A stretch of 64,000 bases of DNA from Marinifilum breve (GTDB lineage: Bacteria > Bacteroidota > Bacteroidia > Bacteroidales > Marinifilaceae). This document shows, piece by piece, positions 34,561-44,265 of this stretch (its first letter is position 1; each line of letters opens with the position of its first letter). The notes under the pieces were generated by a model that saw only the letters and a program-made list of their open reading frames with translations, did no database searches and was not told the DNA's origin. Position numbers and translations under genes: made by a program. The stretch spans positions 310,001 to 374,000 of the forward strand of contig NZ_QFLI01000001.1 of assembly GCF_003202155.1 (NCBI RefSeq), given 5' to 3'.

Positions 34561-34901
34561 AAGATTTTAGATTGATTTTTGATTTCAACCGAAAAGTGGG
34601 AAATGATGCAATCTTACACGCTGCATTTTGGAATATGAGACTTTTGATACCGTATCATTTTGCATTTTGACACTTTTACAAGACTCTTTTCCTGTAGCTT
34701 ATGATTTTAAGTGGATTGACTCTAAAATATGTATGACATCCTACTGTTTTGAATCAATCTACACAACTCAATACTTTTTTCTCTTTTGACACCCATCTCC
34801 CAGCTCTCTTTTTTCAACATGAATCCCTCACTCAATTAATTTTCTGCCTGCAAAATTGTTAGAATGTATTCGAGTATACAATCGCATGATTTTGGTATTT
34901 T
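34561..34901. other. Upstream region of the SusCD-peptidase operon
   Basis: About 340 AT-rich bases. Three copies of CATTTTG (34624-34630, 34656-34662, 34663-34669), each near an ACTTTT, lie 65-110 bases before the start codon of the polyferredoxin gene and could be a regulator target. No -33/-7 pair with correct spacing is convincing. No gene seen. Confidence 0.4.
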
Positions 34902-34933
34902 AAAAAAGCCTGCATTTAATGATGCAGGCTTTT
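34902..34933 (-). terminator. Terminator of the gene at 34952-35557
   Basis: Twelve-base arms AAAAGCCTGCAT and complement (34904-34915 / 34922-34933), loop of six bases, followed on the minus strand by T residues. Confidence 0.85.
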
Positions 34934-34951
34934 ATATTTTGAATTCAATTT

Positions 34952-35557
34952 TTACCATCTCCTTACACGACTCTTCATGCGCTTTTCTCTCAGCTCTAAA
35001 AAATCCTTAACTCGTTGAGGTGATAATTTTAAAGCTTCACGCAAAAAACTCCTATTATCCATTTCTAAAACATCCTTTCTTTCTGAAACACTAGCTACTT
35101 TTTTTCTAAGCTTTTCCATAAAACTTTTCATCCCATTGTCCCACTTATTTTCATGATATCTGAAATATTCATAAAACCTATAAGGATGTTTAAATCCTCG
35201 TTTCTCTGCCATTTGTTTAACTTCTTCTGGAGTAATCCACAAGTAATAGCTTGTTTTTAAATTTGAATAAGAAATTCGATTGCAAGCAATTCGTTGCTGA
35301 TCCCAATTTCCAAATTCACCCATTAGTACTACGCTTAATGAATCCCTCCATGAGTCTACTCTTTGAGGTGCATATTGATATTTTGTCATGATAGAATCAA
35401 ATTTTACAGATTCTATATGAATCTTAAAATTCTCATCCAAATGTTCATATTTATGAGATAGATAATCGTAATCTTTATAAGGTTGTGGAATTTCTCTTGA
35501 CTGAGCAATTGACACCAATGAAATGCCTAACAATAGGAATGAAAATAAAATCCTCAT
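34952..35557 (-). CDS. Secreted hypothetical protein related to the operon's last lipoprotein
   Basis: 201 residues with a signal peptide (to about 18, VSIAQS). The middle (TPEEVKQMAEKRGFKHPYRF, then YEYF) is clearly like residues 85-110 of the lipoprotein at 20986-21816. The C-terminal end is strongly basic (LREKRMKSRVRRW). It lies upstream of the SusCD-peptidase operon on the same strand but with its own terminator, so it is separately expressed. The shared family and the placing on either side of the operon suggest a common job. Function unknown. Confidence 0.7.
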   Translation of the reverse strand: MRILFSFLLLGISLVSIAQSREIPQPYKDYDYLSHKYEHLDENFKIHIESVKFDSIMTKYQYAPQRVDSWRDSLSVVLMGEFGNWDQQRIACNRISYSNLKTSYYLWITPEEVKQMAEKRGFKHPYRFYEYFRYHENKWDNGMKSFMEKLRKKVASVSERKDVLEMDNRSFLREALKLSPQRVKDFLELREKRMKSRVRRW

Positions 35558-35804
35558 AATTTTAATGTTTTTGTTATTGAATTATTAATGTAGTTAGTAG
35601 ACTTCTTTTCATTATTACATCCGCACTGACGAAAAAGAGTCTTAAACTTTATTAATTTAAAATAACATAATCATTAATAGAAAACCTCAGCTTTTTTATT
35701 ACCTGCTTTATTAAACATGTATCATTTCACGAAATAATACTACTTAAATACTCAACAGTTGTAATTTAAACGACTAAGTGGATTCCCTATAAATAGGACA
35801 TTTT

Positions 35805-36917
35805 TTAGGATTTTGATTTTATATACTCCGTAGGAGTAATTTCATGGAATTGCTTGAAAACACGATTGAATGAAGATTTGGAATTGAATCCACAATCGAA
35901 AGCCAGATAAAGAAGTGTTTTATCTTCGTGTGCTTTTTGATCTATCAGCTTTATGAAATAGTTGATACGATAAGAATTGATAAAATCGGAATAAGATCGA
36001 TTTGCGCTACGATTAATTGCTTGTGAAATAATATGCTCAGGCAAGTCAATCATTTCGGACAATTTTCGTAGCGTTAAATCACCATCTTTATATACCTCTT
36101 TTGTTTCTATAAAATCACAAATTTTCTGAAACTGCTCATCGTAAGGATTCTCTTCTTCTAAAATGTTAACTGATGTAGTATCCTTTTCAACAGGAAGAGC
36201 CAGGTTTACACTCATTGGATGTGCAAATATGTAGGCATATTTACTATAGATATAAACAAATGAGATTACAAATACCGATACGATAATATTAATCAGCATT
36301 ACCTGGTCGATTACAAAATGAACACCAAAAATGCCGAGTAACTTTATTAGAAAAACCACCGCAAGTAATACCATTACACCGTTTCCAATACTACTGATCC
36401 ATTTTAATCGATATGGATTCCCTTTAGCAAAGGATTTGTTTTTCTGCACCTTTATAATCATCAGGTATCCAATAACTACATAAGCCAAAATGATCAAGAA
36501 TTTCATATAAACTGAAATAATGGCATAGATATTATCAGAATGCGAACAACCTCCTTCACCAAGACAATCTACCAAGCCTAAGGATTTGGTTGTTGTTTTG
36601 TATCCCATATACACAGCAAAAGGGATAAAGTGTAATAAGTGTTTTTTGCTAAAGTTAAAGTTTGGATCAACAAGACTTAATATATAAAAGTAGAACATTG
36701 TACCATGCATAACATGACTGGCACAAGCAAACTCGTAAACCCAATGAAAATCGTGAAATAAATTCTGAGAAGATAAAAAGAAAGTAAGCTCAGCAATAGC
36801 TACAAGAAAAAGCCAAAATGTGAAAATCTTATCAGATAAATTATTTGCCTTACGCGACAAGATTGAAATCATGAAAAATCCCAATATGGCCAAACAAATT
36901 ACAAACAAATAATCCAT
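35805..36917 (-). CDS. Membrane-bound AraC-type regulator (7TM plus HTH)
   Basis: 370 residues: about seven membrane helices in the first 235 (the first at 3-20), a short linker, and a C-terminal AraC helix-turn-helix pair (about 270-368, LTLRKLSEMIDLPEHIISQA and FDCGFNSKSSFNRVFKQFHE). This is the Bacteroidota arrangement in which the sensor is a membrane bundle and DNA is bound at the membrane. The neighbours are the secreted protein gene at 34952 and, beyond it, the SusCD-peptidase operon, which it may control. Ligand unknown. Confidence 0.85.
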   Translation of the reverse strand: MDYLFVICLAILGFFMISILSRKANNLSDKIFTFWLFLVAIAELTFFLSSQNLFHDFHWVYEFACASHVMHGTMFYFYILSLVDPNFNFSKKHLLHFIPFAVYMGYKTTTKSLGLVDCLGEGGCSHSDNIYAIISVYMKFLIILAYVVIGYLMIIKVQKNKSFAKGNPYRLKWISSIGNGVMVLLAVVFLIKLLGIFGVHFVIDQVMLINIIVSVFVISFVYIYSKYAYIFAHPMSVNLALPVEKDTTSVNILEEENPYDEQFQKICDFIETKEVYKDGDLTLRKLSEMIDLPEHIISQAINRSANRSYSDFINSYRINYFIKLIDQKAHEDKTLLYLAFDCGFNSKSSFNRVFKQFHEITPTEYIKSKS

Positions 36918-37293
36918 ACACTACCAACTTCTCTTGTTACTGCTCTTGCTTAATTGGATAGCAATTTTAATTATTTTTAAGCATTCCAACAATTTATAAT
37001 ACAAATTAATGGATATAGAAGATACCAAACATCACCTTCATAAAAACATAATTTTATTTTTTGGTGAAATGCTAATATTTATTCGAACAACAAATAAATT
37101 TAACTACAAAAAGCTTGTATACTTGTCTCTATAAGTTGTATATGCAATTATATTTCAATCACACTTTTGGTATTACAAGTTTTATTTCTGATCCTTTTTT
37201 ACAATAATTGCATAAATAATCATTAGAGTGATTTCTAATAAATTAGAATAACTTTAAATTATTTTTAAGAAATTTTTAACACATCTACCAGTA
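36918..37293. other. Intergenic region, 376 bases
   Basis: Very AT-rich spacer between the divergent AraC-type regulator and the potassium channel. It must hold both promoters. I see no hairpin, repeat or open frame worth naming. Confidence 0.5.
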
Positions 37294-38010
37294 ATGAAGG
37301 AAATTATAAGAAGTATCGTTGAGGACAATACAACGAAAAATGGAAAAATATTCGACTATTTTATTCAAACCCTAATTATGCTTTCACTGATTTCATTCTC
37401 AGTAGAAACATTGCCTAATAATTCTTCCCATGTAATAAAGTTTCTGGAATATTTTGAGATCTTTTGCATCATTATATTCTCAGCTGAATACATCCTTAGA
37501 ATCTTGGTTTCAAAAAGACCACTATCATACATTTTCAGTTTCTATGGGATCATTGACCTTTTGGCTATACTACCTTTTTATCTCAGAGGAACTTTGGATT
37601 TTAGAGCAATTCGTGCATTCAGAATCTTTAGAGTATTCAGAACATTAAAGTTGATACGTTACAACAGGGCATTACACCGATTTCATATTGCGGCTAAAAT
37701 TGTGAAAGAAGAAATCATTCTGTTCTTTATCGTCACTGGTATCTTAATATTCTTATCTGCAGCTGGCATATACTTTTTCGAAAACGAGGCTCAACCTAAA
37801 GTATTCGCTTCAGTATTTCATAGTTTGTGGTGGGCAATTGTTACACTAACAACCGTTGGCTATGGCGATGTTTATCCAATAACTGTAGGAGGTAAGATTT
37901 TTACATTTTTTGTATTGCTAATTGGCGTAGGTGTTGTTACAGTTCCCGCTGGTTTGGTAGCTACATCCTTATCTAAAGCAAGAGAAATTGAAGAAAAGGA
38001 AAGAAAATAA
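37294..38010 (+). CDS. Voltage-gated-type potassium channel subunit
   Basis: 238 residues with six membrane segments. S4 is clear as the arginine ladder RAIRAFRIFRVFRTLKLIR (about 104-122), and the selectivity filter is T186-T-V-G-Y-G-D192 between S5 and S6, so the protein is a full six-helix KvAP- or Kch-like subunit forming tetramers in the inner membrane. A short charged cytoplasmic tail (KAREIEEKERK) ends it; there is no RCK or cyclic-nucleotide domain. It is monocistronic, followed by the thiamine operon with its own promoter. Confidence 0.93.
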   Translation: MKEIIRSIVEDNTTKNGKIFDYFIQTLIMLSLISFSVETLPNNSSHVIKFLEYFEIFCIIIFSAEYILRILVSKRPLSYIFSFYGIIDLLAILPFYLRGTLDFRAIRAFRIFRVFRTLKLIRYNRALHRFHIAAKIVKEEIILFFIVTGILIFLSAAGIYFFENEAQPKVFASVFHSLWWAIVTLTTVGYGDVYPITVGGKIFTFFVLLIGVGVVTVPAGLVATSLSKAREIEEKERK

Positions 38011-38089
38011 TAGCACCATTAGATTACTCTTTATGTGATCATTACAGTCCGATTGAGAAATTCAGCATTAATATTTAAATCGATTTCGA

Positions 38090-38119
38090 TTGAATTTTAA
38101 AATATTTCATTTAAGTTTG
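38090..38119 (+). promoter_or_regulatory. Promoter of the thiamine operon
   Basis: TTG at 38090-38092, 19 bases, TAAGTTTG at 38112-38119. The TPP riboswitch starts about 12 bases downstream. Confidence 0.75.
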
Positions 38120-38131
38120 TCATCATTATTA

Positions 38132-38203
38132 ACAAGGGGTGCCTGTAACGGCTGAGATTATACCCTATGAACCTGGGCAAGTAATGCTGCCAAGGGATGT
38201 ATG
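38132..38203 (+). ncRNA. TPP riboswitch (THI element)
   Basis: The conserved strings are present in order: GGGGTGCC (38137-38144), GGCTGAGA, ACCC-ATGAACCTG, a short variable stem (GGCAAGTAATGCTGCC) and AAGGGATGT. They form the standard TPP-binding three-way junction. It lies 35 bases before thiS and should switch off the operon when thiamine pyrophosphate is abundant, probably by hiding the start of translation since no clear terminator follows. Confidence 0.95.
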
Positions 38204-38238
38204 TATCTCCTGTTTCTACTCCTGTAATCTTTTTTGAA

Positions 38239-38442
38239 ATGAACATTTTTTGTAATGGTAATCCAATTGCTTTGGATGATTGCGCTTCGTTGTTTACACT
38301 TTTATCGGTGACTGAATACGTGGATCAAAAAGGTATTGCAGTAGCAGTAAACAATTGTGTAATTAAAAAACAGGATTGGGAATCTCACCAACTTCAGGAA
38401 AACGACAAAGTTTTAATTGTTTCGGCTACAAAAGGAGGATGA
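38239..38442 (+). CDS. thiS: Sulfur carrier protein ThiS
   Basis: 67 residues from the ATG at 38239; an earlier in-frame start at 38197 would lie in the riboswitch. The ubiquitin-like fold fits, and the end is the diagnostic Gly-Gly (VSATKGG), which is adenylated by ThiF and then carries the sulfur for the thiazole ring. First gene of the thiamine operon, 70 bases before thiC. Confidence 0.92.
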   Translation: MNIFCNGNPIALDDCASLFTLLSVTEYVDQKGIAVAVNNCVIKKQDWESHQLQENDKVLIVSATKGG

Positions 38443-38500
38443 TTATTTAGCAGATAAAATCCATTTTGTACATCTCTTGTTTTCAGTTTAAGAACATTAA

Positions 38501-40315
<1,815 letters not shown>

Positions 40316-40319
40316 TACT

Positions 40320-40922
40320 ATGGAGCTGATTTTGATTTCACATCCTGATTTTTTTAAAGGGGAAACAGAACTTGTTTCCTCTTTACTGGATCAATATGAA
40401 TTTACCTATCATTTGAGAAAACCTAATGCAAGTAATGATGAGCTTGAGAGTTTCCTTAAAGAGATTCCTGATCACTTACATGACAGAATAGTGATATCCA
40501 ATTCAATTGAAATTCTTGAAAGATTCAACCTGAAAGGAATTCATTTCTCCACTTCGAATAGAGAGAAAAACAATCATCTTTTCAGGAAATACTATAAAGG
40601 AACTTCCTGCCATTCAATAGGTGAAATCAGAAAGTTAAATGACAGTTATGACTATGTCTATCTGAGTCCGATTTTTCCAAGCATCTCCAAGATGGGATAT
40701 CGTGGAAATCTGAAGATGGAAGAGGTTTCAGAATTTCTAAATGAAAAAAGAACGTCTAAAATTTATGCCCTTGGCGGGATTAACGCAGATAGAGTCTCGG
40801 AACTCAAGAGTTTTGATTTTGATGGTTTCGCAATCTTAGGTAGCGTTTGGACAGATTATCCAATTAAAAATCAGGATGAGATAGAAAACAACTTAAAAAA
40901 AATCCACTCACTAATCCATTAG
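40320..40922 (+). CDS. Thiamine-phosphate-synthase-like (TenI-type) protein
   Basis: 200 residues from the ATG at 40320, four bases after the thiC stop. The TIM-barrel of the ThiE/TenI family fits: HLRKPNASNDELESFL, LKGIHFSTSN, GTSCHSIGEI, YVYLSPIFPSISKMGY and YALGGINADRVSEL. It is the Bacteroidota branch that accompanies a true ThiE; relatives of this branch may aromatise the thiazole tautomer as TenI does. A longer frame back to 40149 overlaps thiC and is not real. The next gene is the true thiE, six bases on. Confidence 0.85.
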   Translation: MELILISHPDFFKGETELVSSLLDQYEFTYHLRKPNASNDELESFLKEIPDHLHDRIVISNSIEILERFNLKGIHFSTSNREKNNHLFRKYYKGTSCHSIGEIRKLNDSYDYVYLSPIFPSISKMGYRGNLKMEEVSEFLNEKRTSKIYALGGINADRVSELKSFDFDGFAILGSVWTDYPIKNQDEIENNLKKIHSLIH

Positions 40923-40927
40923 AACGA

Positions 40928-41536
40928 ATGCAGAAAAGAATTCCTAAAATTCAATACATAACACAAGATCATCCACAACTGTCACATTCTGATCAAGCGC
41001 GCCTGGCTTTTGAGCAAGGCATAGAAGCTGTGCAAATCAGAATGAAAGATAGTTGTTCGAATGACATATTAAAGGAAGCTACATTGGCTCTACAATATGC
41101 CAGGCAGTTCGATCGCATTTTAATTATTAACGATTCCATAGAATTCGCAAAGGAAATTGGTGCTCATGCTGTTCATCTTGGCCTGAATGATACGTCTATT
41201 GATGAAGCGAGACAAATTTTAGGTGATGATATCATCATTGGAGGAACTGCCAATACATTCGAGGATATCCTTTTGCAAAAATCTCGTGGTGCAGACTATG
41301 TTGGACTTGGCCCATACAGGCACACTACCACCAAAAAGAATTTAAGCCCAATTGTTGGGATTGGTGGATACCGAGAAATTATCAGACAAATGAATGAAAA
41401 GAAAATCCATACACCAATAATCGCTGTAGGTGGAATTCTTTTGGATGAAATTGAAATGCTACAACAAACCGGGCTATACGGAGTCGCAATCTCAGGAGCT
41501 TTATTAAAAACACTAAACAACCAAACTCATGAATAA
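40928..41536 (+). CDS. thiE: Thiamine-phosphate synthase ThiE
   Basis: 202 residues. It joins HMP diphosphate and the carboxythiazole phosphate to thiamine phosphate. Motifs: [27 protein letters not shown] followed by [30 protein letters not shown] and [10 protein letters not shown]. It overlaps the start of thiG by eight bases, which implies translational coupling. Between the two ThiE-like genes of the operon this is the canonical one. Confidence 0.93.
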   Translation: MQKRIPKIQYITQDHPQLSHSDQARLAFEQGIEAVQIRMKDSCSNDILKEATLALQYARQFDRILIINDSIEFAKEIGAHAVHLGLNDTSIDEARQILGDDIIIGGTANTFEDILLQKSRGADYVGLGPYRHTTTKKNLSPIVGIGGYREIIRQMNEKKIHTPIIAVGGILLDEIEMLQQTGLYGVAISGALLKTLNNQTHE

Positions 41537-42305
41537 TTTAAAATTAGGAGATAAAATATTCACATCTCGTTTGTTCACAGGAACCGGAAAGTTCAGTTCA
41601 AACGAAATCATGAAACAAGCCATTGCCGCTTCCGGATCGGAACTGGTAACCATGGCACTAAAAAGAATTGACATTGAAGATGCCAACGACAACATGTTAC
41701 AGCACCTAAACATTCCTGGAGTTAATTTATTACCAAACACCTCAGGTGTGCGAAATGCAAAGGAAGCTATATTTGCAGCACAATTGGCACGAGAAGCGTT
41801 AGAAACCAATTGGCTTAAATTGGAAATTCATCCCGATCCTAAATACTTACTTCCTGATGGTGAAGAAACTTTAAAAGCAGCTGAAGAATTGGTAAAGCTA
41901 GGGTTTCATGTTTTGCCTTATGTACAAGCTGATCCTGTTCTTTGTAAGAAACTGGAAGAAGTTGGAACTGCTGCTGTAATGCCACTAGGTTCTCCAATTG
42001 GTTCTAATAACGGTTTACAAACCATCGATTTCCTAAAAATCATCATTGAACAAAGCAATGTTCCCGTTGTTGTTGATGCGGGAATTGGGGCTCCATCGCA
42101 TGCTGCTGCAGCCATGGAAATTGGTGCCGATGCAGTGCTTGTAAATACCGCAATTGCCGTCTCGCCAAACCCTGTTGAAATGGCTAAAGCGTTTAAAATG
42201 GCAGTGGAAGCTGGTAGAATGGCATATGAGGCGAAATTAGCGGAACAATCAGTTGGGGCCAATGCCAGCAGTCCTTTAACTGCTTTCCTTGAAAATTTGG
42301 ATTAA
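41529..42305 (+). CDS. thiG: Thiazole synthase ThiG
   Basis: 258 residues. Forms the thiazole ring from deoxyxylulose phosphate, ThiS-thiocarboxylate and dehydroglycine. Motifs: [13 protein letters not shown] near the start, [39 protein letters not shown] and the phosphate loop [20 protein letters not shown], written as a family signature. The Schiff-base lysine should be in [13 protein letters not shown]. Length is typical. Confidence 0.95.
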   Translation: MNNLKLGDKIFTSRLFTGTGKFSSNEIMKQAIAASGSELVTMALKRIDIEDANDNMLQHLNIPGVNLLPNTSGVRNAKEAIFAAQLAREALETNWLKLEIHPDPKYLLPDGEETLKAAEELVKLGFHVLPYVQADPVLCKKLEEVGTAAVMPLGSPIGSNNGLQTIDFLKIIIEQSNVPVVVDAGIGAPSHAAAAMEIGADAVLVNTAIAVSPNPVEMAKAFKMAVEAGRMAYEAKLAEQSVGANASSPLTAFLENLD

Positions 42306-42322
42306 CCTATTAAGTGCTTAAA

Positions 42323-43435
42323 ATGAGTTTCTACAACGAAATACAAAAATACAATTGGGATGAAGTAAAAAATCAAATCTATTCCAAAACCGAAGCAGAT
42401 GTAAAACAAGCTTTGGAAAAGGAAAAAATAGATTTGAATGATTTTCAGGCACTCATCTCTCCCGCTGCCTCTGCTTTTTTGGAGACAATGGCACAAAAGA
42501 GCATGCAGCTTACACAAAAGCGATTTGGAAAATGTATTCAGATGTACATTCCATTGTATATTTCGAATTCCTGCACCAACACATGTATATACTGTGGGTT
42601 CAATCACAAGAACAAATTTGATCGCAAAATTCTTAATTCAGAAGAGATTAAGCAAGAAGCCAAAGAAATTAAGAAATTGGGCTTTGAACACATCTTGCTT
42701 GTTAGCGGTGAAGATCAGAAAAACTGTGGGTGCGATTACATAGGGGAAATGATGGATAGCATTAAAGATCAATTCTCTTTAATTTCGCTTGAAGCGCAAC
42801 CCATGTCAACTGATGAGTACGAGAAATTGACTCATAAAGGATTGAACACGGTTTACATCTACCAGGAAACCTATAACGAATCCAACTACAGGAAATATCA
42901 TCCTTCAGGGAAAAAATCAAACTATCAATATCGTTTGGAAACCCCTGATAGATTAGGTAAGGCAGGAGTTCACAAAGTGGGATTGGGTTGCCTCCTAGGA
43001 TTGGAAGATTGGCGTGTCGATACTTTCTTCACAGCCCTTCACCTTCAATATTTGGAGAGAACCTATTGGAAAAGTAAGTATTCTATTTCTTTTCCAAGAC
43101 TTCGTCCTCACGCAAGTGGATTTCAGCCCAATTACGAAACAACACAAAAAGATTTGGTTCAGTTGATCACTGCATATCGTTTGTTTAATCATCATGTGGA
43201 GATTTCATTATCAACACGTGAAAGCGAAAAGTTCAGGGACAATATGCTACAACTGGGTGCTACATCATTTAGTGCCGGCTCTAAAACCAATCCGGGTGGG
43301 TATTCGAACAAGGAAGAATCATTAGAGCAATTCTCAATCAATGATGATCGTAGTCCTTCTGAAATTGCAGAAATGATTCAATCCAAAGGGTATGAAGTAG
43401 TATGGAAGGACTGGGATAACTTTATGCAATTGTAG
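42323..43435 (+). CDS. thiH: 2-iminoacetate synthase ThiH (radical SAM tyrosine lyase)
   Basis: 370 residues from the ATG at 42323 (a GTG at 42314 is possible but less likely). The radical-SAM motif C84-x3-C88-x2-C91 (SCTNTCIYCGF) is present, and the C-terminal BATS-like part (SFPRLRPHASGFQ, ATSFSAGSKTNPGGY) fits ThiH. It splits tyrosine to dehydroglycine and p-cresol. ThiH in place of the oxygen-using ThiO is typical of anaerobes. It lies between thiG and thiF. Confidence 0.95.
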   Translation: MSFYNEIQKYNWDEVKNQIYSKTEADVKQALEKEKIDLNDFQALISPAASAFLETMAQKSMQLTQKRFGKCIQMYIPLYISNSCTNTCIYCGFNHKNKFDRKILNSEEIKQEAKEIKKLGFEHILLVSGEDQKNCGCDYIGEMMDSIKDQFSLISLEAQPMSTDEYEKLTHKGLNTVYIYQETYNESNYRKYHPSGKKSNYQYRLETPDRLGKAGVHKVGLGCLLGLEDWRVDTFFTALHLQYLERTYWKSKYSISFPRLRPHASGFQPNYETTQKDLVQLITAYRLFNHHVEISLSTRESEKFRDNMLQLGATSFSAGSKTNPGGYSNKEESLEQFSINDDRSPSEIAEMIQSKGYEVVWKDWDNFMQL

Positions 43436-43439
43436 ATAG

Positions 43440-44144
43440 ATGAACGAAATTCAAAAAGAGCGATACAACAGACACATCATTTTGTCAGAAATTGGTGAAG
43501 AAGGTCAAAAGAAATTACTAAATGCCAAAGTATTGGTTGTGGGTGCAGGAGGTTTGGGAGCTCCCATACTTCAATACCTGGTGGCAGCCGGTGTTGGTAA
43601 TATTGGTATTGTGGATGCCGATTCCGTTAGTTTATCAAACCTTCAAAGACAAATTCTTTACAAGGAAGATCAAATTGGATTGTCGAAAGCCGAGCAAGCC
43701 AAAACTACACTAAATCAATTGAATTCCGATGTAAAAATATCATACTACCCATTCATGCTAAATGATGATAATGCATCAAAAATCATTTCCCAATATGATA
43801 TTGTTGTGGGTGCAACTGACAACTTCAAATCCCGAAAATGCATTGATAAAATAACAAAAGCTCAAAGTAAGGCTTTCGTACATGCATCAATTGGAGAATT
43901 CGAAGGACAGATTTCCGTGTTTAATTACAAAAATGGCCCCTCCTATTCCGATTTGTTCCCCGATACTCCAAATGAATCTGATTTACCATTGGGTGTTATT
44001 GGAGTTTTGCCAGGGATAATAGGAAGCATGCAAGCCTGCGAGGCAATTAAAATCATTCTGGAAATTGGAGAAATTCTTTCTGGAAAGTTATTGGTTTACG
44101 ATGCACTAACTCACGACACTAACATCATCCAATTTTCAAATTAA
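43440..44144 (+). CDS. thiF: ThiS adenylyltransferase ThiF (HesA/MoeB family)
   Basis: 234 residues. The ATP site GAGGLGAP (35-42), DADSVSLSNLQRQ and the TDN motif in VVGATDNFKSRKCID are present. The two CxxC pairs that hold zinc in E. coli ThiF are missing: the place of CYxC reads SYSDLFPD. The usual C-terminal rhodanese is also absent. Many Bacteroidota ThiF-like proteins may share this zinc-free form. Operon position after thiH supports the ThiF role over MoeB. Last gene before the terminator. Confidence 0.88.
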   Translation: MNEIQKERYNRHIILSEIGEEGQKKLLNAKVLVVGAGGLGAPILQYLVAAGVGNIGIVDADSVSLSNLQRQILYKEDQIGLSKAEQAKTTLNQLNSDVKISYYPFMLNDDNASKIISQYDIVVGATDNFKSRKCIDKITKAQSKAFVHASIGEFEGQISVFNYKNGPSYSDLFPDTPNESDLPLGVIGVLPGIIGSMQACEAIKIILEIGEILSGKLLVYDALTHDTNIIQFSN

Positions 44145-44152
44145 TGTTTGAA

Positions 44153-44212
44153 ACATGCAATCTTCTGAGAAACAATAATCCTTCCTTTGAAGATTGCATG
44201 TTAGATTTTATT
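44153..44212 (+). terminator. Terminator-like hairpin after the thiamine operon
   Basis: Perfect thirteen-base arms ACATGCAATCTTC (44153-44165) and complement (44189-44201) with a 23-base loop, then TAGATTTTATTT. The loop is long and the T tract mixed, so it could also be a protective 3' hairpin. Confidence 0.6.
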
Positions 44213-44265
44213 TAAAAATACTTAAACCAGTTGTCGATATTTGCGTATAGCTAAATTAATATCAA

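Noticed and set aside
34561-34700. A -33/-7 promoter for the SusCD-peptidase operon (TAAGATTG candidate)
   Set aside because: No TTG at the right distance, so it is not listed as a promoter.
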